From Daucus carota subsp. sativus (taxonomy: Eukaryota; Streptophyta; Magnoliopsida; Apiales; Apiaceae), in NCBI RefSeq assembly GCF_001625215.2, contig NC_030386.2, forward strand, positions 16,338,545-16,402,544: a DNA stretch of 64,000 nucleotides, in the 5' to 3' direction. A program made the position numbers and the translations under genes. Below, piece by piece: positions 11,183 to 23,583 of the stretch (its first letter is position 1; each line of letters begins with the position of its first letter). A model generated the notes under the pieces. The model saw nothing but the letters and a program-made list of their open reading frames with translations, did no database searches and had not been told where the DNA came from.

Positions 11183-12512
11183 TGCGTGCGTAATTGATCG
11201 GAGAAGATAGCAATGTTTTAAATCTACGAGATTTTGTTGTGTGAAATTTTGTGTATTTGTGATGAGTGGATCCAGTCAGTTTGTAGTTTCTTCACGCCGA
11301 TGCTCGATCTCCTGCTTAGAAGAACATCTCCATGTTCTTACATTCTAGCTAGTTATTATTTTTGATGAGGATATCGAAATATTAGGCTAAGGTTAACCTG
11401 GTTACATATATAAACACATTTTACATTCGAATAGCATCAATTAATACCTTTGTCAACTAAATTATCATGAAATATTTTTACTTTCAACGAAAATTTTAAC
11501 TTCAAAGTTTTAACGTGCACATATAAATTAGTTTATATAAATTTAAACTAGGGTCATTTTAAAGAGAGAATATTGGTAGAGAATCCATGAACCCTATCTT
11601 ATTCCAGTATTAGTTGGAGTTGTGCAGCAAAAATGTTTTATTTATGTATCATATTTTGAAATTATTCTTAAACACATACGATGCAAAAAATTATATATTT
11701 ATATTCGGAAACAAAAAATCTATATAAAACATAGGACACAACCTTATGGTTCCATAACTATATTTTAAGCATCGGTTTTTCTTGAACACGGGTACGATTC
11801 ATATAGACAATGGTAAATAAACAGAGTTGTATTTTAAAGAGCAAGTTGCGACCCCACATTCCTGATTATATAATAATAATATTTTATGTATAAAATATAA
11901 CAAAGCATATTAATATTTTTTATAATAATTTATATGTCTCTTACGTCATTAAGTTTTGTCTAAGATGATATATTAGATAACTAAATTAACAAGTATTTGT
12001 TATATATATATTAGTATAAATATAATTTCTCAAAATATTCATATATCATATAAATTATTAAAATAATATATATTTCAAGACTCTCATCAAATATATTTAC
12101 GCATGAATATATCTTTATTTTTTAATAAAATAGTTGTAAATTATAAAAATTGAAACAATAGTAACTTAATATATATTTCATGAATTTCGTTAGACTATTT
12201 TATGTCTCCAAAATATATTTTATTTGCCCATTCTTCTGAAAAATGTCAAGCCCTTCATAAAATATGATACATATATATAATTTAAAAATATAATGTATGT
12301 GTTTAATTAAAAAAAAAGTTGATAAGGATATGGCCCTAAAAATAAATCAGAAAAAAATAATCCTGAAAACTGAAAATTTTAATCGAAACCGGCCGGAAAT
12401 TAGAAACCCTGGCTCAAAGCTCAAACCTCAAAAGTGAAGAAAATAGTCCATCTATACACACACAAACACAGTGAGTAGCTCAAGCTCTTGATTTTTGCGG
12501 TGTTTTAGGAAG
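11183..12512. other. Divergent intergenic region between RER1 and gamma-CA
   Basis: Contains the promoters of both flanking genes. The RER1 5'UTR exon lies just above 11182. The middle (11.4-12.3 kb) is AT-rich and I find no gene or clear repeat in it. TATA-like words are too common in this composition to choose one. Confidence 0.5.
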
Positions 12513-15500
12513 ATGGGCACTTTGGGAAAGGCAATATACACAGTGGGCTTTTGGGTTCGTGAGACTGGCCAAGCTCTTGATCGTCTTGGCTCTCGTCTTC
12601 AAGGCAACTACTATTTTCAAGAACAATGTATGTCTGTACATTTATATATGTGTTTACTCAATATATGTTTTTTTAGCTTGTATGTTGTTTCAAGAATCAT
12701 GAATAAAGATCCCTTTTTTAGTACATACCTACCTGCATTTATAATTTTGGTGTTGTGGTGATTTAAGTTTCTGGGGTTTGGTGATTTTGCCTTATTTGAG
12801 ATGGGTTGTGATTGGATTTTTGTTTAAGTGTGAGGTATAGGACTGTGATGAATGTGTATGCTAACTTAACATTTCTATGGTGTTTCAAGAATCAAGATCC
12901 TTTTTTTGGTACATGCTTACCTGCTTTTATGATTTTGTTATTGTGTTGTGTTCATTTGAGTTGCTGGGGTCTGGTAATTTTGGCTGATTTGAGATTGCTT
13001 GTGATTGTCACTTCTGTTTAAGTGTCAAGGCATCGGACTGTGATAAATGTGTATGGTAACTTAATATTTCGATGGTTTTTCTAGAATCAAGATCCTTTTT
13101 CTGTATATTACATACATGATACATTTATGATTCAATTGTTGTGTTGTGTCGATTTAAGTAGCTGGGTTTTGGTCATTCTGGTTATTTGAGATGAGCTGTG
13201 ATTGAATTTCTGTTTTAAGTGTCGAGGCATCGGACTGTGATGAATGTGTTTGATAAAGTTCCTGTGGTGCATAAAGAGGCTTTTGTTGCTCCTAGTGCTT
13301 CTCTTATGGGGGCGGTTCGTGTGGGACAAGGATCGGCTATTTGGTATGGGTGTATTCTGAGAGGTAATTATATTAAGCAGGTTTCGCCGTTGTTATTTTT
13401 TTGATATTGAAAGATTTTTGTTATCTTGATTGTGTGACTGCTTGAATATGTCGAATACACCATGTTGATCTTAATTATCATCTCAATTTCCTGATAGATA
13501 GTATGCTGTACTATAAGCTATGGAAATGTTTCTACTATTTGTTAGTATCAAATACGTGCATTAAACACAGGTGAAGACAGTGATAGTGTGATACAAAATA
13601 GGAGTATTTAGAAATGCATGATAAGTGAGAATAGTAGAATATCCATGTTTCTTACTTCTAAGCTTTATATGTTAGCATGAGAAACTAAGTTTGAAGGGAG
13701 TATGTTTCTACTATATGTTCTTATCAACCAGAATTAATAAGGAAAATTCAAGACAGTGATATAAAGTCGGCACTTTTTTAGGCATTTCTGTTAACTGAGT
13801 GTAGCTTGAAGTTTCACCAGCGCAACAATATTTTCTATTAAGTAAGAGCTTAAAATTAAATCAATCTGTTTTGAGAAGATAAAATGATGAACGCATCTTG
13901 TCTGATAGTCTTGTGTTTAAACTTTAAATAGCTGGCTGTTGATGTTAAAAGGATGGATCGTGTCAGACCTGATCTTGGGCTTAGCTCTGACTTGGGAAGA
14001 TATCAGCTATGAAAGCTTATGAATGGTTAATAACCACCTTAAACTCCTTGGCTACAAGTGTGCAGCTTTACAACAAAAGTTCAAATTGTTTGTGTAACTT
14101 AACAAAGTACCAGTGGTTTGCGAACTATAACTTTTGGTCAAGAAAATGAAATTAACTAAAGGCGGCGTAGAACAGGTCTAAATCTTATATACGTCTGTAT
14201 ATGTTCAGTTATATGGTTTAATCTATGTAAATTTTCCTCGTTTGTGATATATTAAATTGACAGATAGTTAAACAATGCTGGTTATAATGACTTGCCACTA
14301 AATAGTAAATAGTATACTTTCGTTTTTTAATTCCTATATAATGCTATAGTCTAAATGCATTGGCTGCCCCAATCTTTACTGATGTTTCTGCCAAATATAC
14401 TTCTTAGACAATTGACACTTCCCTCTTCTGTAAATTTTATTCAAGCCTGTAAAACACAGAGTTTTTCCTTTAGTTCAGACTTTAGAGAATTAATATTTTC
14501 GTCTTCCCTATCTTCTTATGGTTTGGTGCGCAAACTATAATTGTCTTAGGTGATGTGAACAGCATTTCTGTTGGCTCTGGGACTAATATTCTGGACAACT
14601 CCCTGCTGCATGTGGCCAAATCTAATTTAGCTGGGAAGGTACTTCCAGTTAAAATCGGTGATAACGTCACTGTTGGTGAGTAGCTTGCTCTCTGTTCTCT
14701 TCTACAGACCAACCCTCTTTAGTTATTTATCCCAAATATTTGGATATTGAGTTGGATTCGTATACAGGTCACAGTGCTGTTCTGCATGGATGCACTGTCG
14801 AGGATGAGTCATTTGTAGGTACAGGGGCCACATTGCTTGATGGTGTAGTTGTAGAGAAAAATGCAATGGTCGCTCCAGGAGCACTTGTCAGGCAGAACAC
14901 AAGAATTCCTAGTGGAGAGGTTCTAGCTTATGTCCTAATATACATAAATACATTAATAAAGGGTTTCAATTTCTTTTCCTCGATGCTTAAATTTTTTTGC
15001 ATTATCATATCTTTCTACAAGGTCATCTCCCTACACGCTGGGAGTAATTAGTAGTGACATGCTAAAAGTCTAGTAACTTATGACTGGGGAAACATTTATT
15101 TCTCAATCGCGTGAATAACTTTTCAGCTTGATGCATTAGTTCAAACTACATATACTCCCTCCGTCCCCCTCATTTGTTTACATTGGGGGACGGGGGCTCG
15201 GCACGCATTCTAAGAAAACGTAGTTCAATAAATTATTTTGAACTTTTTTTTCTTCTGAATAAAAATTTGGTGTTTAAATTTTTATACAAAAAGAATTTTT
15301 TTTTTAAAAAGTTATAGAACTATGTTTTATATGCGCCTTAAAATGCGTGTCGATCAGTGTGAAAAAACTGTAAAGAAATGAGAGGGACAGAGGGAGTATA
15401 TGGCATCATTTCTGTATTGATTAGAAAAATTTTCTATTTTCTTTTTTTAAATTATGTTGTATTTCTAACAGGTATGGGGAGGTAATCCTGCAAAGTTTCT

Positions 15501-15756
15501 TAGGAAGCTCAACGATGAAGAAAGGAGCTTCTTCTCTGAGTCTACAACGGATAATGCTAGCCTTGCACAAGGTCATGCTGTTGAAAATGCAAAACCCTTT
15601 GATAAGGTTGAGTTTGAGAAGGTGCTCCGGAAGAAGTTTGCTGCTAAAGTCGAGGACTATGATTCTTTATTGGGTGCTGTTCAGGAAACTTCTCCAGAGG
15701 CTGTTCTTCCAAAAAACGGCCTACCAGATGAGGCAGCAAAGTCCGCTAATAAATGA
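12513..15756 (+). CDS. Gamma carbonic anhydrase, mitochondrial complex I subunit
   Basis: Subunit of the matrix-exposed carbonic anhydrase domain of plant respiratory complex I. Five exons, 12513-12627, 13220-13363, 14550-14675, 14768-14919 and 15472-15756, give 273 residues. The N-terminus MGTLGKAIYTVGFWVRETGQ is the family presequence, and the left-handed beta-helix hexapeptide region follows (VFDKVPVVHKEAFVAPSASL onward). All three zinc-ligand histidines are present: His107 (LLHVAKSN), His130 and His135 (GHSAVLHGC). The C-terminal helix has FEKVLRKKF. Length and intron phases suit plant GAMMA CA1/2-type proteins, which keep the ligands, rather than the CA-like proteins that lose them. Intron 1 is a three-copy tandem repeat and intron 4 holds a Stowaway MITE. 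No breaks seen. Confidence 0.93.
12670..13258 (+). repeat. Three-copy tandem repeat of intron 1 / exon 2 border
   Basis: Period about 195 bp: about 12670-12865, 12866-13065 and 13066-13258. Each copy runs from a TTTCAAGAATCA-like word through GTGTTGTG, a GATTTAAGT.GCTGGG block and a TTTAAGTGT acceptor into the first bases of exon 2 (CGGACTGTGATGAATGTGT). Only the third copy continues into the true exon 2; the first two are decoy exon starts within the intron. Confidence 0.85.
15155..15396. mobile_element. Stowaway-type MITE in gamma-CA intron 4
   Basis: 242 bp with terminal inverted repeats CTCCCTCCGTCCC and GGGACAGAGGGAG, flanked by TA at 15153-15154 and 15397-15398. This matches the Tc1/mariner-derived Stowaway class. 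No coding capacity. Confidence 0.85.
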
Positions 15757-17054
15757 GATAATCTCAACCCAGCCTTTGCTCTCTTACACACTTGAGGATT
15801 TGATGTGAAGGAACATACTCGATTTTTTGGGATACTCTTATAAAACTATGAAGCTAGCTGTAGGATGGAATCACAGTACTTAATCTCCGACTGTTGTACT
15901 GGCCATCAGATTCCTTGTATCTTGATTAAAGCTGCTCTGAAATTGTGAATGCATGTTTTACAGAATGAGCATGGTTGTGTTCGTATCATCTTTTTAGCGC
16001 TTTTGTACTGATTTTTTGGTTCCTACTTCACATATACTTGGCTGGGAAATGAAAATTTTCATACTTGCATATTTGGGCAAGGTAACTACAGAAGACTTGG
16101 GAGGTCGAGGGCAATGCACATATCTTGATCCTTGGATGCTTGCTTTCAAATTTCATCTTGCTTCTGTGTTGATCTGCTTTTAATCAGTGGTTCTTCTCCA
16201 CTGTAATTGTAAAAGAAGGGGCCGTTTGGGTGAGCTAAAAATAAGTGCTTCTTGCTTAAAATAAAAAAGTAGAGTAGAAGTTAGAAGCAAGTTAAGAATT
16301 ATAAGTGATTAAAATGTTTGGGAAATAAGTAGAAGCCCTGAAACAAAAGCTAGCATTCCTAGCTTTTTATAAGTGCATATTGACTTTTTACACAAACGGT
16401 ACGAAATAAGTGCTTCTAACTTATAAACCAGAAGTCCGGCTTAAAAGCGGGAAACAAACACCCACTTAATATAAGATTGTAATGATATTTGCTTTTCTGT
16501 TTCTTACCATTTGGTGCCTGAATGGAGCAACTCTACATATTTGCATTCTTATACCTGAAGACTTTAAAGAAACTCGCGCACCCTCAACTGCCCGGTAAAA
16601 CCAACTTTTGAGCCATTTTGTAGTGTAGCAAAACCAAATTGATGTTCATGTTCTGGTTTACATGCAATAAAACACTTGGGTCCTTTGTTCAACTTCCAAC
16701 TTCTCTTACGTTCTGCTCTTTTCATCTACTATGAAGACCTTTTGAAATATCAATTACCATACTTTGTATGTATGACTATAAGTCTACTCTATTACCAAAC
16801 ATTGCTGTCTAGATCCAAAATTGTTGCCAAGGATGTTGCACGTTTTGTTAATACTGCTTACACTGCAAGTCTGTAAGCATATTCAGCAGTAGCAACACGG
16901 AACTGGAGCAGCAACAAGACTACACAACACCACATGCATGTATTATGGTGGAAGACAACTTGACTAATCAAGTACCATAATCAAGCACCACATATTTTTT
17001 TAGGTCTCATTCTAGAACAATGTTTAAACAGATTGTAATTTTACTTTTACATCC
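15757..17054. other. Convergent intergenic region
   Basis: Lies between the 3' ends of gamma-CA (plus) and proteasome alpha1 (minus) and must contain both polyadenylation regions. Apart from the MITE at 16218-16464 I see no feature. Confidence 0.5.
16218..16464. mobile_element. Probable hAT- or Harbinger-type MITE
   Basis: About 247 bp bounded by GGGGCCGTTTGGGTG and AACAAACACCCAC, which are imperfect inverted repeats of the widespread plant form. Internal halves also pair (ATAAGTGCTTCT versus AGAAGCCC-like words). No exact target duplication was identified. Confidence 0.5.
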
Positions 17055-20000
17055 TCAAGTTTCCATAGGAGCTACATCTGGCTCAGCTGGTGGTCCCTGG
17101 TCAGTAGTAGGACCTGATCCAGCTGCACTTTGGTCTGGAGCATCACCCTCGGCAGCAGGAGCTTCTTCTCCTGCTATCTCAAAAGCATCAATTAGAGCTT
17201 GTACAGTTTTTTGATCCAATATCTGGAATGCTTCTCCTACACCTAGCACAGCCACTGTACATATGGAGCTTGTAAGCCTTTCTCCTTGCAATGTTTCCCT
17301 TATCGCAAATAGTGCATCCTTTAATAGATTTTCTCGGGAAGAGGTACTGAAACTCTCAAATTTGCGCTCCAAGTATGTCTTTGCAGCTTGTGAGCGAGAG
17401 CCAATAGCGAAAGCTTGATACTCAAAATAATTACCACTTGGGCAATTGTAGTAAAGATGGGCCCCGGATTCATCCAAACCCGCTACCAGAAGACCAACAC
17501 CATAAGGCCGTTTCCATGAGCGTTGAGTGCAAACCTAAAATAGTTCAAAATATGAGGAAAATCAAAAAATCATACTGCAATCTTTAAAGCACGTGAATAA
17601 ATAGAAAGTAAGATGAGCACATCTAGGTTTTATTCATAAATATTGCTCTAAAATTAACTTTTCGATCTAACAAATTAAGCATGACTACTAACAAATTTTT
17701 CATCACTCTAACAAACTGACAAACGATCAACCAAGACAGATGGCATTAAATCAATATTCTCCAAGATCTCGACCTAAATCGATATTCTCCAGGATCTCGA
17801 CTAATCAATGTTTATATCACTCACGTAAAAAGTTGGAACAGCTGTTAATTATTTAAAAATTAAGACTGCTTTACCAATTATGCTGTACATTGTAATCTTC
17901 TTCAGGTTGACAACATATATTGATGTACAATTTAATGCCTTTTTAATATGACAATATGTATTGTTAAGATCTATATATGGCATTGGCCCATGGTCACTCA
18001 CAAAGGTATACGCCTCAGTGTGCAAACTTAAAAACCAATTTTTTTCCAGATTTATATTCCGTGATGGTTAAAGTGATTAATATTTACCAGCAAGATAAGG
18101 CCTTTGGAATCCATTTACTTCTTGCGAGCAAAAATGCAAAATATTACATACACAGCTTACAAATTTAATTGGCTACAAAAAGACAAGAGTTCCCACACGA
18201 AATAAAGGACATCCTCATTACTGGTTAATCATCTTTGCACTTGTCTCAGTCTGTAGAGCTAAAATTTACGCTGTTATTAAGTGTCCCGTTTTTAAATGTA
18301 ATTATAACAAAACTACACCAACCACCATAATAGGGGAAATATCAGAAGCAGATTCCTTTCATGGAGGACCAAAAAGTTTAAAAACGGAGCATAAGAAAAT
18401 TCCTTTGATTCAGAAGGCAGCTCACAAAGTTTGTAAGAGCATAGCCAATGGGGGTGCTAAAATACGTATCGTTATTATGCTATATTTTAGCACCAAAAAG
18501 TGACTTGTGATGTTAAATAGAACTTCTACTCCAATGAGTTGATTTAAAATAGCACCAAACTATCACCAAAAATTCAAATGCACTACTTTGTTTGTCAGCA
18601 TTACTTAAAACATTGATTTCCCACTTACATGCTTATATGAAAATTATAGCAACATCTATACTTGGTTCTATATTTAGAACCAGGTATAGCATTTTGTTAT
18701 ATTACATCCATGTTTAGCACCTCGTTGGAGTGAGGTTTTTTGCTTGGGTGCTATATTATAGATATAGCACCACTTTTAGCACCTCCATTAGACTTGTTCT
18801 AAGACAAGCACTACAGACTTAACTGCCATCCATATAGGAGAGCACGTTCCACGTGGGTGTCGTTAGCTATTATAGTAATTAATTTTGGGATGAACTTAGC
18901 TTCCATCCACACATTCATAACTCATAATCACTTGAGATATTCTGGGAAGTCTCAACTAACGTATAGGCAAACAGAGTTAGTAAAACCTACTGGAGTGTTA
19001 TCCTTCTCCTTGTGGCCTGTGGGTGCTAAAGAAAACTTATTTTGAACAGCCAGTAGTGATGACTGATGAATAATCACACACAAAATCATTAGTTTCAGTG
19101 ACAAATCTAGAAACTTTTACAGGTCTAATCTAGATACTAGGTCTAATGTTACATGTTTAAGTCCATTTGTCCACATTGATATGCCATATGCATATAAATG
19201 AATTTGTCGAGACAAATACTGATGTACAAATGAAACATGGACGTAACTTTCCGCTCATAGTTAGCTAATGAGTTAGAAATGTAACTCTCAAAATAATGAC
19301 ATCAAATGGTCCAATCATCACAGGCATAAAAATCACAAATAAACAATAAATTCTAAACTAAATCCACAAAGTACACATATACATCACCAATCTTAGCATT
19401 AAGAATAATAAACATCAATATCCAAAGTTAAAGAATGCAAAACCCTAAATTTAATTGTCATTTACATATAGAACCCCATATAACTAATTATACACAAATA
19501 CACATACGTTTCAGATAAAAACCCTAATTACATAAAAAAGAAAACATAATAAATATAACTGCTCAACGATATCCTCGAAACCAAAGAGCTAATTTAATTC
19601 ATTGAGCTAAAAAATACACCACCTCTACAATACTCGCTCCGCCCCATAATACAAGTCACTTTTGATATAAAAAAAAAAAAAAAAACCGTCTCCCAATTTG
19701 TCCATGTTTACTTTCAATTAAATTAGTGATTCCCACTTCTTTTCTTCTATTTTCTTATTCCCCAGAATATATAGACTTTTTTCACATATTAAATGCTTAT
19801 AAGTCAAATTTTGTATTGGAAATAGTTATCTACTCATTAAATCAAATTAATTAATGTAGATAGAGATGGAAATTATGTTTGATGTAAGAATTTCTTACTA
19901 TGCCTAGTGTTCTTTCGAAAGTGACTTGTATTATAGAATTGGCGGAGAACAATATGCTCACCATTGTTATTACGTAGTCCCTCCATCCTATGATACAAGT

Positions 20001-21705
20001 CGCACTTAAAAAAATTACGCATATTAAAAATTCAAACATCAAATATAGTTTTCATATTTACTCCTGTTTTATTTTGATCTAATGAGTAAATAGTTAATTC
20101 TAATACGGAACTTGAAAATATGTAAAAAAAAGTCCATACTTGTTTTTGAACAAGCAAACTAATGAAAGTAATGGAAATTAAAAACTTTACTGAAAATAGA
20201 TATTGACAAGTATTATAGGAAAAAATACATCTTCAAAAGTCACATGTATTATGAGAAAGAGGGAGTACTCTTACAAAGGCCATTACTACATCGAGTATTG
20301 AATTATCAAGCATTTTAACTAATCAAGGTTACCAATGACCACTCTTTTGAATATTCTAAATTTATCGATTACTAATTTAATTTATCAAAAATAAACTGAC
20401 TTTATCGAGTATTAATTATCAGTGTATTATTCATTAAGGCTAATAAATAAAAACATGAGGATATTACTTTATAGAGAATTATTAATCAAGGCTATTAAAT
20501 GAGGACATAAGACTATTACTTTCTCCAGTGTTGCCATTGTCAAGTACATAAAAACCCCTCTAAAGGATATGATATTCTTGGGATCACAAAAATTTATCAC
20601 TTTACAAAAGTTACATAAATTCGATAACATACCCAAAATTGATGAAAAATTTGTTAAAAATATAACATAAAAGATATCACACAGCAAATTAAAGGTAACT
20701 TACATGATAATGATGGTGTGGAGATTGTTCAACAAGGAAAAATCGCCAAATTAGTATTAAAAATATTTTTCATGTTCACATAGTGTAAAAACATGTATAT
20801 AATCAATATCACTTGGGACCAATATTTAACACTAATGTTGTGTTTAGTTTGGATGAATGAAAATGGAGGGAATAGAATGAAATTTGAACTATATTTTAGT
20901 TGAATGTTGAATAATTTCATTCCTTCCACCATTCCATTCCTATCACCCTTAACTAGAGCTCAAACCCTCCATTTTATAAAGGAATGCTCCATTCCTTCTC
21001 ATAACTAATTTCTACTCAATTCTCATCATACAAAATTTACATTCACTCAATTTTTTTTCAAGTCGTTTCTTCTACCCTCTATTATTTTCTTTCATTTTCG
21101 CTCATTCCATTCCATTCCATTTCATTCACCCCAACCAAACACAACATAAGATTATCTTAAAATATATTGGTTATCACAGCAAAGGGGTTATGGAATTTTA
21201 ATATCAGTTCCGACTTGGGACCACTCTTTATGTTTAGTATGTTTAGAGAGCATTAATTTAGAGGGGTTCTAAGTTGATCACATTATCAGCTATTATCAAG
21301 TGGTCCTACTTTATCCTATTATTACAGGGATTATTAATTACAGAGAGTTTATACCTGAGCCTTATCGGCGAGCTGAACAACGAGGCGACCAACAGGGAGA
21401 GGAGACTCATAAGAGTAACTATAATTGATACATTCAGATCTCATATACCGAGACAACACGCGTCCATCAGCAGTGAGGCCCGCGATAGCCACGCCGATAT
21501 GATCGTCGGCCTTGAAGATCTTCTTCTGATGAGAAGAGAGCTCGGAATTAGACTTGTTAACGCAGGCCAGAACCACGTGAGACTTGGATCGGAGACCGAT
21601 TGCGGCGGAGCCTTGTTTCACCGCCTCCATTGCGTATTCGACTTGGAATAAGCGGCCGGCCGGGCTCCAGGTCGTCACGTCGGTGTCGTATTGGTTGCGG
21701 AACAT
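17055..21705 (-). CDS. PAF1: 20S proteasome alpha1 subunit
   Basis: Alpha-ring subunit of the 20S proteasome core (alpha1, plant PAF). Two exons, 21705-21355 and 17534-17055, spliced in phase 0, give 276 residues, close to the usual plant length. The N-terminus [20 protein letters not shown] has the alpha-subunit signature ([14 protein letters not shown]) that forms the gate and ring contacts. [19 protein letters not shown] and [20 protein letters not shown] follow. The C-terminal tail after residue 240 is acidic and Pro/Ala rich ([11 protein letters not shown]), as in other plant alpha1 proteins. As an alpha subunit it has no catalytic threonine. The single intron is 3.8 kb and contains at least four MITEs. 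No breaks in the coding sequence. Confidence 0.93.
18433..18804. mobile_element. MITE in PAF intron (AAGAGCAT type)
   Basis: Inverted terminal repeats: AAGAGCATAGCCAATGGGGG at the left and CCTCCATTAGACTTGTTCTT-like sequence at the right, each followed inward by GTGCTA/TAGCAC words. This is the common GAGCATCTCCAATG-type plant MITE. About 370 bp, no coding capacity, intronic. Confidence 0.65.
19633..19952. mobile_element. Diverged Stowaway-like MITE in PAF intron
   Basis: Left end CTCGCTCCGCCCCATAATAC with AAGTCAC, right end GTGACTTGTATTATAGAATT with GGCGGAG. The ends pair over about 25 bases with mismatches; TA flanks the left end. An internal A-rich run is at 19670-19685. Confidence 0.65.
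19977..20265. mobile_element. Second Stowaway-like MITE in PAF intron
   Basis: Left end GTCCCTCCATCCTATGATAC with AAGTCG, right end GTCACATGTATTATGAGAAA with GAGGGAG, flanked by TA (19975-19976, 20266-20267). It belongs to the same ATACAAGTCAC subfamily as its neighbour 24 bp away. Confidence 0.75.
20836..21146. mobile_element. Tourist-type (PIF/Harbinger) MITE in PAF intron
   Basis: 311 bp with ends TGTTGTGTTTAGTTTGG and CCAACCAAACACAACA, flanked by TAA at 20833-20835 and 21147-21149. A TAA target duplication and these termini fit PIF/Harbinger-derived Tourist elements. The interior carries ATTCCATTCC repeats. Confidence 0.8.
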
Positions 21706-22611
21706 CGTTACGGCGTCGTTTTGGAGGTTTGATTACGGTGGTTTGTTTGGGTGGTGTGTTGAGTGGGTTTTGTGTGTAAATGTAGGGGGAGTTTTCTGCT
21801 TTTCTTTCTGCTCAAGCCAGGAGTTAATGTGCGCTCTGACTTGTAAAAGTTCAATCAGCTTAATGATATTAAATTTTTGATTTATAATTTGAAATTGTCT
21901 TTATATTGGTTATAATTTGTTAATATAAAAATAATATTTGATAGAAGATAATTGATATCAATAGAAAATAATATATTTAATATCTTTATATGTGAGATGA
22001 ATTATTCTAGGCCTATATTTAACTAATTATAATTTTTATTTTTTTTTATTTTTTATGTTTATAAAAATATATATTATTTTGGAGTACATATGTCATTATT
22101 GATAAATTTAAATATACAAGTTTAATTAATGTGAATTATTTATATTAACTTATTTTGAAAACTAATTAACAGGATTCGAATATACATCAAACAAAAATCA
22201 AAATAAATGTTATAAAAATGAAATTAAGAATATAAATAATAATTACATTATATTACAAAAAAGACCATATAAACTTAAAAGTTCATATTAAACAGAAAAA
22301 CAGATCCCAGTTTTACATCTAAAATTATCCTGACAGGCCTATATTTTACTTTATCAATATAACTAGACTTAAACCCATGCAAAGCACGGGCTCCTAAATA
22401 ATTTTAAATTTATTATATATAATTTAAATTTTAATATTATTTTGTTAATATTTTAGTATTAATGAATTGAAATTTTATTAAATTATATTAATCGATCTTC
22501 AATCTTGAAATTTTAACTTTTACAATATTTTTTTATACTATAAATCATTAGTATAAATAATATATATTTCTATTACATATACGTGAATGTTTTTCTATTA
22601 TCAATATCTGA
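21706..22611. other. PAF upstream region and AT-rich intergenic DNA
   Basis: The first 150 bases upstream of the proteasome start form a GT-rich leader/promoter. Beyond it is AT-rich DNA. A block at about 22085-22195 recurs at 58485-58593. A small GC hairpin, CCCATGCAAAGCACGGG, lies at 22374-22390. No gene seen. Confidence 0.5.
22085..22195 (+). repeat. Dispersed repeat shared with 58485-58593
   Basis: About 110 bases run parallel to 58485-58593, with shared words such as ATATACAAGTTTAATTAATG and TTCGAATATACATCAAA and only a few substitutions and indels. The element type is not clear; no terminal repeats were defined. Confidence 0.6.
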
Positions 22612-23127
22612 CAGTGTTCTAAAAGTCGGCGATTAATCGGGATTAATCGCTGTTCGGACGGGTTTCGACTCGATTAAGCGTTAATCGGGTTAAAAATTGT
22701 TTTTTGAAAAAATCGGTCAAAAATCGGATTAATCGGTCAAAAATCGAAATAATCGGTAAAAAGTTGGTCAATTTTAAAAATTAAATTTTTTATCTTTTTT
22801 TTTAAATTTGAAATTTTAATATTTAATTTAACTAAAATTTAAAAATTAAAAAGATGTAGTATTTTTGTGATAATTTAAAAACGTATATGATTTTACTAAT
22901 GATATTTGCTATACATATAATAGGCCATATATTTGTGATATATAAATATATACTATTTTGATTTAATAAGACAATATATTTATAATATATGATATAATAA
23001 TTATATATAATTTTAAAATAATATTAAATTAATTCCGATTAGTGGCCTGATTAATCCCCGATTATCCGATTAATCTCTGGACGGTGCCTTCACCGACTAA
23101 ACCCGATTTCCGCTTTTTACAACACCG
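22612..23127. mobile_element. hAT-type MITE, 516 bp
   Basis: Flanked by the 8 bp direct repeat ATATCTGA (22604-22611 and 23128-23135), the length typical of hAT. Termini CAGTGTTCTAAAAG and CTTTTTACAACACCG are imperfect inverted repeats, and sub-terminal GATTAATCGG words recur on both sides. AT-rich core, no coding capacity. Confidence 0.8.
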
Positions 23128-23323
23128 ATATCTGATAATGTTTTGTTTTGGAGTAGAAGACATTCACGTTTATTGATATAAATTTTTTATATGACTTTTC
23201 GTTTGTCTTTATAAGTTATATATTTGTTTATAAGTATTTTTCAATATTAATATATTTTATTGATGATAATTTTAATTTCTATATGTTATTGATTGTTTTT
23301 CTTAACTAATTATAAATTATATA

Positions 23324-23582
23324 CCCTCCATCTCATATTATGAGCCTTCTTTTGACTATTAAATGGTCAATTTGATCAGATTTTGACCATTAATTAAAGA
23401 AAATTTATTAATTATTTTAAAATTTTGAAAAATGGATTTTGAAGAGGATTAGCTATATTTTTGAATAAAGTAAATTTTTTAATTTTTTTGAAGTCAAATA
23501 ATATGTGTAATTTGTGGTCAAACTCTGGTCAATTTAACTTATCAATAATCAAAACAACACACATAACATGAGATGGAGAGAG
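23324..23582. mobile_element. Stowaway-like MITE
   Basis: 259 bp, ends CCCTCCATCTCATATTATGA and CATGAGATGGAGAGAG, with TA at both flanks. Inner GTCAAATTGAC-like words pair across the element. No coding capacity. Confidence 0.7.
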
Positions 23583-23583
23583 T

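Noticed and set aside
17977..18168. Plus-strand frame in the PAF intron
   Set aside because: Short, antisense to an intron, no motifs; composition like surrounding intron DNA.
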